Part shown: positions 32,846 through 39,749 of the stretch, piece by piece | How the letters are laid out: each line of letters opens with the position of its first letter | Numbering within the stretch: position 1 is the stretch's first letter | From: an uncultured Bacteroidales bacterium | GTDB lineage: Bacteria > Bacteroidota > Bacteroidia > Bacteroidales > Paludibacteraceae | Reading direction: 5' to 3' | Assembly (NCBI GenBank): GCA_903927945.1 | Contig: CAIYOZ010000211.1 | Location: 1 to 39,749, forward strand | DNA length: 39,749 nucleotides | Made by a program: the position numbers and the translations under genes | The notes under the pieces: model-generated | The model's input: only the letters and a program-made list of their open reading frames with translations | What the model was told of the DNA's origin: nothing | Database searches by the model: none

Positions 32846-34939
32846 TTAATTGATAATTAATTTATTCACAAATTTTTTATTAGTATTTATTCCTGAAAGT
32901 TTCAATATATACATCCCCCTTTTTAAACCCTGAATATCAAAAGAACTTTCATTTCCGGTCAGATTCTGACTGTAGATAATTCTTGAATCCAGATTGAATA
33001 CTTCTATCAATTTTGGTGTAAAATCTAATGACGTCAAGTCCATACTAAATTGTCCATGATTTGGATTTGGATGAATGTTGATAATGCTATTCTTCTTTAC
33101 TGTTGGTATTGATGCTGAATCTGTTGGATAAACATTACTGGTTAGAAGTGCCACTTCTTTCGAATTTAAAGTAACATTATTGCCTGTAATAGTCCGCGAA
33201 CTAGTCTGGTGCCAATTGTTCAGGTCATCAAAATATCCAATGGAAATATGAAAAGTAGTGGGTAAACTTTGAAAAGTGAATGAACTATTATCCTTCAAAC
33301 TCAATAAAATGAGATCTCCGTTTCCACCATCTAACGCAAGGGATTCGCCACCTACCAATGATGAATAAGTAATAGTATAAGAAGAAAAACTTTTAGTTTC
33401 ATTTACAGTTCCTTGTAGATCATCCAGATTAAAAGCAATAATGTTAGCTGCAGGACAACTGGCAATTCTTTTATCTGCCTTATAAATCATTTCGTTAAAA
33501 CTCTGTATCTCGCGCAGGTCCACTTCCAGTTGGGTAGGACTATTTGACCAGTAAAGACAATATTGAGTTCCATCACGTACTATCCAATCGTTGCTGGCTG
33601 AATACCGATACAAACCATTATCTGCTCCCCCGTTCGATCCCCTCCAGCCGGTAGTTCTAAGTTCATACATGAGATAACCATTGGCTCTTTCGAAGGCTGA
33701 TAGGACTAAATTAATCCCATTTTTATATTGTGCACCATTTTCGGGCGTATAATTATAATTCCAAAAGTTTTCACACATAATGGATCCACTATAAAAATCG
33801 GAGTACTTGGCTGCATAAAGATCACGTCCAACAATATTTACCCCTTTCACGTTTGCAAAATCATCGGCAGTCTTAGTATAACCTGTTATGTTTACCCTGG
33901 TAATCATATCGGCATTACTTGCATGAATCACTTGTCCCAATGTATCCATCATGTGAATAGCAGCTGCCTTTTGCCCGCCTGCCCATAAAATAGTGGAAGG
34001 ACCCATGTGATCGGTTTCATTTTCCACTTGAATCAATACAACTCTTTTGTCTGTGTCATAAGTTGCCAAATGTGCCATCAAATTTCTAACGGCCCTAACT
34101 TCCTTTGATATCAGATTTACATTACTATAATCCAGGATTTGATTTGATGTTGACATTTTGGGATATAAAGCGTTATTAGAAGATATATAACCTGGAACAT
34201 ACATATAAGCGCAAACATTCGATCCCATCCATAAAAACTGGAGTCTCAAATTATACACTTTTGCATAGGCTATAAAATCATCGATAAACTTATAATTAAA
34301 AACTCCATCAGTAGTTTCAAACCAATCCCATCGCATAGGCACTAAGGCTTCTTTAAAACCCGCTTGCTGTGTTTTTTGAAAGTATTGATAAATATTAGCA
34401 TAATTGGCATCATTCGGTGAAGAAATATAATCATCTATCCGAAGCTGAATCCCATAGAGCAAATAGGGCAAACCCTTATATTCCAAATAAGCAGTACTAT
34501 CAGTTCTAACAACTCTGGATACGGGAGTGTTATATTTAATAGTAAGAATATAAGATTGTGCGCTTATTACCATTTTTGAATCTTTCACTTTAAAAGTAAA
34601 AGAGGAAGTTGTTCGAGTAACATCTGGTATAAAGTTAAATTTCCTTCGATCTGTAAATACGGTTCCTTGCGTGACATTTGATTGATTTACTGGAATATTA
34701 TCATAATTCAATATTCCTTTTGAAGGCAATGATGTAATAATTACACCTGCAAACGAATCACCGGTCGAATTATAAAATAAAAAATCATTGTTTATAAATG
34801 TATAACTATTTAAATTTGATGAGATATAAACAGTCTGGTATGAACTGACAGGCAGAGCAACTGCGGTAGAAATGCTCAGTATAACTAGAGAAAGTAAAAT
34901 TAGAAATTTCTGTTCAAATAAGTTTATTTGAGTTAACAT
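32846..34939 (-). CDS. T9SS-sorted GH35/clan GH-A-like putative glycosidase (paralog A)
   Basis: This 697-residue protein has a signal-type N-terminus. Residues ~35-130 form a beta domain of the 'LP..G.L.y...V....F.......F.P......F.FKV.DS' type (cadherin/CSPG-like repeat). The central barrel (~150-470) resembles GH35/DUF5597 enzymes: YGIQLRIDDY, YFQKTQQAGFKEALVPMRWDWFE, NYKFIDDFIAYAKVYNLRLQFLWMGSN, then LIQVENE (likely acid/base Glu), NYTPENGAQY and GYLMYELRT. A beta domain (~500-600) and a T9SS sorting domain (IHPNPNHGQFSMDL... to KLIIN) end it. It is a tandem paralog of the next gene upstream. The nucleophile cannot be assigned with confidence; Glu in TPENG and Glu in YELR are conserved in both copies. 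Confidence 0.78.
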   Translation of the reverse strand: MLTQINLFEQKFLILLSLVILSISTAVALPVSSYQTVYISSNLNSYTFINNDFLFYNSTGDSFAGVIITSLPSKGILNYDNIPVNQSNVTQGTVFTDRRKFNFIPDVTRTTSSFTFKVKDSKMVISAQSYILTIKYNTPVSRVVRTDSTAYLEYKGLPYLLYGIQLRIDDYISSPNDANYANIYQYFQKTQQAGFKEALVPMRWDWFETTDGVFNYKFIDDFIAYAKVYNLRLQFLWMGSNVCAYMYVPGYISSNNALYPKMSTSNQILDYSNVNLISKEVRAVRNLMAHLATYDTDKRVVLIQVENETDHMGPSTILWAGGQKAAAIHMMDTLGQVIHASNADMITRVNITGYTKTADDFANVKGVNIVGRDLYAAKYSDFYSGSIMCENFWNYNYTPENGAQYKNGINLVLSAFERANGYLMYELRTTGWRGSNGGADNGLYRYSASNDWIVRDGTQYCLYWSNSPTQLEVDLREIQSFNEMIYKADKRIASCPAANIIAFNLDDLQGTVNETKSFSSYTITYSSLVGGESLALDGGNGDLILLSLKDNSSFTFQSLPTTFHISIGYFDDLNNWHQTSSRTITGNNVTLNSKEVALLTSNVYPTDSASIPTVKKNSIINIHPNPNHGQFSMDLTSLDFTPKLIEVFNLDSRIIYSQNLTGNESSFDIQGLKRGMYILKLSGINTNKKFVNKLIIN

Positions 34940-34999
34940 TAGCCTTAAGTGATAATAAACTTTTTATAATATTTGATCAAGTAAATTTTTACAATAGGA

Positions 35000-37075
35000 T
35001 TAATTAATAATAATCGTATTAATCGCTATCTTGTTAGATCTTACATCCGAAATTTTTAATAAATAAAGACCTTGTTTTAAGCCTGGAATATTAAATGAAG
35101 TTTCATTTCCGATTAACTTCTCACTGTAAACTAAGCGTGAATCCAATGAATTCAGTTCAAGTGTTGTGGGTTTGAAATCTAAATCGGATAAATTCATACT
35201 GAATTTCCCATGTGAAGGATTCGGGTATAGAATTAGCTTTGTTGGTTTCTTAACTTCCTCAATGAGTGATGTTACTTTGCTCGTAATTAATGCAACTTCC
35301 TTGGCGTTTAAAGTAACATTATTTCCCACGATGGCCCTGGAACTGGTTTGTTGCCAATTATTATTATTGTCAAAAGAACCAATAGAAATATGTAAATTGG
35401 CAGGTAAACTCTGAAAAGTAAATGAGCTGTTATCCTTAAGACTCATAAGAATGATATCCCCATTTTCATCTTCGAGTGCAAACGCCTCTCCACCAACAGC
35501 TGAAGTATAAGTGACAGTATAAGAGGAAAATGTTTTAGTTTCATTTACAGTCGTTTGAGCATTACTCAAATTAAAAGCTGCATTCTTTGAATCCGGTGAC
35601 ATCGCAATCCTTTTATCTGCTTTGTATATCATGGTATTAAAATCTTGCACTTCGCTCATGTTAACTTCTGTTTGGAAATTAGTATTTGTCAACGAATATG
35701 CCACTGTTTGCGTTCCATCCCTTGGTATCCAATCGTTATTAACAGTACTCCGGTATAGGCCAAGGTCGTATTGTGAAGCCCTCCAGGCAGTTGTTCGCAG
35801 TTCATAATTCAGGTAACCGGCACCTTTGTCAAAAGCGGCCAATGCTAAGTTGATAATATCATTATATTGACTTCCATTTTCAGGTGTATAATTCACGTTC
35901 CACGGATAACCGAAATAGCCAGAACCGGATTGAAAACTGGTTAATGCATTGGCATAAAAATCCCGTCCCACCATGTTTATTCCTTTTAGAGATCCAAAAT
36001 CAGATGCATCAGAAGTATAACCGGCTAAATTGACACGCGTAACCATATCAGCGGCACTTTTATGGATCACTTGACCCAATGTATCCAACATGTGATAACC
36101 TGCTGTTTTTTGTCCTCCTGCCCACATGGTAGGGGTTGGTCCAATATGATCCGGCTCATTTTCCACTTGTATCAAAACAACCCGTTTATTGACATCTTTT
36201 AGTGCCAAATAATTCATTAATGCTCCAACCGCACGGGTTTCTTTTACAATCAGATTTGGTGTACTAAGAACCACCGGAGCACTTGAAACCGTTGAAATTA
36301 GCGGATAAGTCGTTTTATTACCCGATATATAGGTAGGAACATTTGACCAACCACAGACATCAGAACCAAACCAGAGAAATTGCAATCTCAAATTATAGGC
36401 ATTTGCACTCGCTAAATAACTGTCGATCAGTGTAAAATTAAATGTATTATCTGCTGTTTCAATATAATTCCAAGGAATTGGTACTGACACATCTTTAAAA
36501 CCGGCAAGACTCGCTTTTTGAAAATACTGATATACGTTTGCTAATTTAGTGGCATCACTATAGGGGGATGTCCCTAAATAATCATCAATCCGTAATTGAA
36601 TCCCGTATACCAAATAGGGTAATCCCTTATAATCAATATAATTCGTAGTTGCTGTTCTTACTAATTTAGAAATCGGGATACTATATTTAATTGAAATTGT
36701 ATAAGATAATGCTGTAATGACACTCTTTGAATCTTTTAATTTAAAAGAGAATGTGGTTGCCGTACGGATAATATCAGGAGTAAATATGAACTTCGTTCTA
36801 TCCGTAAATACTGTTGCTTGTGAAACATCTGTTTGACTTACAACGATCCCATTATAAGTCAATGTTCCTGCTGCCGGTAATGCCGTAATGACCAATCCTG
36901 CAAAAGAATCCCCGGTTGATTTGTAAAACGCAAAATCATTATTGACAAATGAATAACTGGTCGAAGTTGCCGGAATGTAGATAGTATTATGAGCACTCAA
37001 GGGTTGTTGAGCGTAGATGTGCATTATACTCATGACTAAGAGCATAACAGAACATGAAATAAATTGCCTTTTCAT
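35000..37075 (-). CDS. T9SS-sorted GH35/clan GH-A-like putative glycosidase (paralog B)
   Basis: This 691-residue protein has a signal peptide (MKRQFISCSVMLLVMSIMHIYAQ). It has the same order as paralog A: a CSPG/cadherin-like beta domain (~35-130, ALPAAGTLTYNGIVVSQ), a barrel with YGIQLRIDDYLG, SLAGFKDVSVPIPWNYIE, LRLQFLWFGSDVCGW, LIQVENEPDH, NYTPENGSQY and GYLNYELRT, a C-terminal beta domain (FSSYTVTYTSAVGGEAFAL) and a T9SS sorting domain (LYPNPSHGKFSMNL to TIIIN). The CENFW found in paralog A is changed to FGYPW here, so that Glu is not an essential nucleophile in both, or B has a changed activity. It lies 80 bases after the SGNH esterase gene and 60 bases before paralog A. Confidence 0.78.
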   Translation of the reverse strand: MKRQFISCSVMLLVMSIMHIYAQQPLSAHNTIYIPATSTSYSFVNNDFAFYKSTGDSFAGLVITALPAAGTLTYNGIVVSQTDVSQATVFTDRTKFIFTPDIIRTATTFSFKLKDSKSVITALSYTISIKYSIPISKLVRTATTNYIDYKGLPYLVYGIQLRIDDYLGTSPYSDATKLANVYQYFQKASLAGFKDVSVPIPWNYIETADNTFNFTLIDSYLASANAYNLRLQFLWFGSDVCGWSNVPTYISGNKTTYPLISTVSSAPVVLSTPNLIVKETRAVGALMNYLALKDVNKRVVLIQVENEPDHIGPTPTMWAGGQKTAGYHMLDTLGQVIHKSAADMVTRVNLAGYTSDASDFGSLKGINMVGRDFYANALTSFQSGSGYFGYPWNVNYTPENGSQYNDIINLALAAFDKGAGYLNYELRTTAWRASQYDLGLYRSTVNNDWIPRDGTQTVAYSLTNTNFQTEVNMSEVQDFNTMIYKADKRIAMSPDSKNAAFNLSNAQTTVNETKTFSSYTVTYTSAVGGEAFALEDENGDIILMSLKDNSSFTFQSLPANLHISIGSFDNNNNWQQTSSRAIVGNNVTLNAKEVALITSKVTSLIEEVKKPTKLILYPNPSHGKFSMNLSDLDFKPTTLELNSLDSRLVYSEKLIGNETSFNIPGLKQGLYLLKISDVRSNKIAINTIIIN

Positions 37076-37155
37076 TGTTTTATAATTTTTTAGTTATTTT
37101 CTATTCCTAAATATCATGAAACTACGTATTTAAGTTTTTTCATTATAAGAGAGTA

Positions 37156-39749
37156 TCACATACAAAATAACTTTTGATTTTTTTTGCATTCATTTGTTTG
37201 AAGAGTAAGAATATAAGTGCCTTTTGACAAAAAACTTATGTTTATAGTTTCATTTAAATCTCCGGATCTTAATCCAATCAAAGATTTAGAAAAAACAACT
37301 TTCCCTACTAAATCTAATATGGAAATATTTACATTGGTAGCATTCAACAAACTCTCGTGAATTTGAAGTTTTCCGTCGTAAAGTGGATTTGGAAAGGCTA
37401 ATAGCGAATTAATGCTTATTGATGGAATTGCTGAAATCAATGAAAAGTTTGCATTTATTGTTTTTGGAGTTGTCTCCATAACAAAAGAACTAATGGCATT
37501 TGTATCAGACAAATCACCATTCCATCCATTAAATTTTACCCCGGCAGTTGACAATGCTTTTGCAGTCACATTTATTCCTGTGGGAAAATATTCGCTTCTG
37601 GTAATGGTGCCAAATGAGCTGTTATTTGAAGTGAAATTTACTTTGTAGGTTGGATTTATACTGGGAATTAATTTCCTTAAATTCACATCAGTGCTTAAGC
37701 TTTTAATTCCCTGCACAACTAATTTTGCCATTTCAATAGCTCCCATTTCCTGAAAATGTGTATTATCTACATTTCCATTCGGGTAGTTTGGATAATCTCC
37801 AGGAGCCAAATTCATGAAAATGAAATTGGTTGAATAGATATTTCCAACAGAAGCGAGTAAAGTTTTGCTGGCTGCATCCAAATCGATTAATGGGATGCTT
37901 AAGGCAGTAGATAATTGACGAATGGCTTCTGGATAGAGACCCCACGAACCATTCGGTAAATTATTGTTATTCATAGGTGTAACTAAAACAGGATACGCTC
38001 CCAATGCTTGTGTTTCTGTTATATATTTTGTAAGGTATTCCGTAAATGTTGTGGATGGATCAAGACTACCATCGTTAATTCCAAATTGAATAAACACAAA
38101 ATCTCCGACCTTTATATTAGGTTTCAATCCAGCCCAATAAGTTGTATAAAAAGTCATAGAACTTGTACCACTTACAGCCTTATTATCAATACTTACACTA
38201 TCTTGATTTAAAAAAAAACTTAACTCCTGGCCCCAACCTGTTTTTGGATAATTTGCCGAACTCCAGGTTGCTACAGTAGAATCACCGATGGTATGAATTG
38301 TTGGTTTAGATTTTGTAAACGAAAAATCGGCACATTGAAGCCAAATCCATCCACCATTTGGATTGGTAGCCGAAACAGCAATTCTGTAAATGCCATCTGA
38401 TGGAATAATTACATCGGTTGTGTAAGTTATAAAGCTACTTCCGTTAAAGCCAGTCAAACCTGGAATTGATGTTTGGATCAAATTTGTTGATTGACCCGCT
38501 TGATTAATGATCAAATTTACGGAAGCTGCTCCAATACTTCCACCTCTGAATGCTCCTGAAAAGCTGTATTTGCCTGCTGTCAGAGTTATCATCTGAAACA
38601 TGGTATCGGTATAAGCTGTGGCATAACCGCCAATTTCAATATCGACATTACCGCTTGGGCTTGCAGCTGCTTTACTTTTAAAAATAATATCTCCCCATTG
38701 TGTTACGCCTTTATATTGACCATTGAACGTCCAATTGGTTGGATAAACAAGACTCACAAGTCCTTTGTTGCATGAAACCTGTTGAGTTGACCAGTCAGCA
38801 AAATTTCCGTTTAAAAGTTTATTTTGTGCAATCAAGCTGGTAAAATTTGCTTGAATATTTTTATCAGTTGTCCCCATCACAAATGAACTTATTGGAGATG
38901 TACCATTTAAATCTCCACTCCAATTATAAAATTTTCCATAAGAATTAGCTAATGCTTTGGCAGTTACAGTTATTCCGGCAGGGAAATATTCACTTCGGGT
39001 GATGGTTCCCAGTACGGCATTATTTGAAGAAAAAGTTACTTTATAAGTGGGATTGAGGTATGGAATCAGTGTTTTTACATTAACATCAGAACTAAGGTTT
39101 TTAATGCCTTGCACAACTAATTTTGCCATTTCAATAGCTCCCATTTCCTGAAAGTGGGTATTATCCACATTTCCGGTAGGATAGGTTATGTAATCACCGG
39201 GAGCTAAATTCATAAAAATGAAATTAGTTGCGTAATTATAACCAACGGTACTAAACAAAGCCTTACTTGAAGCATCCAAATCGATTAATGGAACAGATAA
39301 TGCAGTTGCTAATTGACGAACTGCATTTGGATATAATCCCCATGAGCCATTTGGTAAATTGTCGTTGTTCATGGGTGTAACTAAAACCGGAAATGCACCC
39401 AATGCTTTTGCCTCTGTTATATATTTTGTTAAATAAACTTTGAAAGTAATAGAATCAATGGTTTGAAACCCATCGTTAATCCCAAATTGAATAAATATAA
39501 AATCACCAGCATTTATTTTTGATTTAACGTTACCCCAATATGAATTATAGTAGGTTACTGAACTGGTTCCACCTACAGCTTGATCATTAATGGAAACACT
39601 GTCGGAATTAAAGAAGAAGTTTATCAACTGGCCCCAACCAGTCTTAGGATAATTTGTCGGATCCCAAATCTGAACTGTTGAATCACCAACTGTAAAAACA
39701 GTTGGTTTTGCCTTTTGAGCTGACAATCCCATGGTAAATGTTTCTACCA
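37156..39749 (-). CDS. Two-domain SGNH (CE12-type rhamnogalacturonan acetylesterase-like) T9SS protein, 5' end cut
   Basis: The frame is open through the window edge (codons for VETFT precede Met at 39732), and MGLSAQ looks like the end of a signal peptide, so the true start is beyond 39749. Counting from that Met, SGNH domain 1 is ~10-215 (FTVGDSTVQ with Ser18, AVGGTSS, IQFGINDG, DNTHFQEMGA for the Asp-His pair). A bacterial-repeat beta domain (YKVTFSSNNAVLGTITRSEYFP) follows at ~225-305, and a jelly-roll binding module at ~310-470. SGNH domain 2 (TIGDSTVATW, FVFIQFGINDG, DNTHFQEMGA) lies at ~475-690, then a second repeat domain and a T9SS tail (FPNPLYDGKLQ, KGTYILTLQ). Both SGNH domains keep every catalytic block. 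CE12 relatives remove acetyl groups from pectic rhamnogalacturonan and similar glycans. Confidence 0.87.
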   Translation of the reverse strand, partial: VETFTMGLSAQKAKPTVFTVGDSTVQIWDPTNYPKTGWGQLINFFFNSDSVSINDQAVGGTSSVTYYNSYWGNVKSKINAGDFIFIQFGINDGFQTIDSITFKVYLTKYITEAKALGAFPVLVTPMNNDNLPNGSWGLYPNAVRQLATALSVPLIDLDASSKALFSTVGYNYATNFIFMNLAPGDYITYPTGNVDNTHFQEMGAIEMAKLVVQGIKNLSSDVNVKTLIPYLNPTYKVTFSSNNAVLGTITRSEYFPAGITVTAKALANSYGKFYNWSGDLNGTSPISSFVMGTTDKNIQANFTSLIAQNKLLNGNFADWSTQQVSCNKGLVSLVYPTNWTFNGQYKGVTQWGDIIFKSKAAASPSGNVDIEIGGYATAYTDTMFQMITLTAGKYSFSGAFRGGSIGAASVNLIINQAGQSTNLIQTSIPGLTGFNGSSFITYTTDVIIPSDGIYRIAVSATNPNGGWIWLQCADFSFTKSKPTIHTIGDSTVATWSSANYPKTGWGQELSFFLNQDSVSIDNKAVSGTSSMTFYTTYWAGLKPNIKVGDFVFIQFGINDGSLDPSTTFTEYLTKYITETQALGAYPVLVTPMNNNNLPNGSWGLYPEAIRQLSTALSIPLIDLDAASKTLLASVGNIYSTNFIFMNLAPGDYPNYPNGNVDNTHFQEMGAIEMAKLVVQGIKSLSTDVNLRKLIPSINPTYKVNFTSNNSSFGTITRSEYFPTGINVTAKALSTAGVKFNGWNGDLSDTNAISSFVMETTPKTINANFSLISAIPSISINSLLAFPNPLYDGKLQIHESLLNATNVNISILDLVGKVVFSKSLIGLRSGDLNETINISFLSKGTYILTLQTNECKKNQKLFCM

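Overview
The window comes from a Bacteroidota genome, most likely order Bacteroidales. The signs are a SusC/SusD pair, many secreted proteins ending in a type IX secretion (T9SS) C-terminal sorting domain, promoters of the TTTG / TAnnTTTG type, and a housekeeping order (dut, TPR protein, DUF4292 lipoprotein, EnvC-like M23 protein) familiar from Bacteroidales. A free-living, T9SS-bearing polysaccharide degrader of the Paludibacter type would fit, but that placement is inference. No rRNA, tRNA, CRISPR array or intact insertion sequence was seen.

Layout. (1) 1-5148, plus strand: the end of a glycan-utilisation locus with the SusC C-terminus, SusD, a GH144-type lipoprotein (the beta-1,2-glucanase family) and a two-module T9SS binding protein, closed by a strong terminator. 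(2) 5209-9020: a patatin/outer-membrane-barrel gene split by a one-base frameshift in a G5 run (minus), then a membrane-anchored metallophosphoesterase (plus) behind a textbook Bacteroidota promoter. (3) 9182-16538, minus: a housekeeping block transcribed as dut, TPR, DUF4292, envC, parE, tadA. Several of these genes are followed directly by strange C-poor 7-9-nt repeat tails. (4) 16539-19938: a three-repeat PepSY-like lipoprotein with a Gly-rich linker, a YqjM-type ene-reductase, then about 840 bp of degenerate DNA holding an 11-bp tandem array and a 270-bp pseudogene copy of part of the ene-reductase. (5) 19939-39749, minus: one long, tightly spaced operon for an acidic, probably acetylated polysaccharide, running off the right edge.

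In operon (5), transcription runs from a double-domain SGNH acetylesterase through two tandem GH35-like T9SS proteins, a secreted GH88, a MYORG-like GH31, a ThuA-domain protein and a GH2, then a cytoplasmic set (OFA-like MFS transporter, signal-less GH88-like hydrolase, Fe-S flavin oxidoreductase, SDR), and finally two paralogous small T9SS proteins. The reading proposed here is extracellular deacetylation and trimming, uptake of an unsaturated uronide by the MFS carrier, cytosolic hydrolysis, and redox conversion of the product by the flavoenzyme and SDR. That cytosolic module is the best candidate for an undescribed pathway. No regulator, SusC/SusD pair, polysaccharide lyase or KduI/KduD-like pair for this operon lies in the window.

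A repeated theme is duplication: two tandem paralog pairs, one internally duplicated enzyme and one decayed partial gene copy all lie in the right half.
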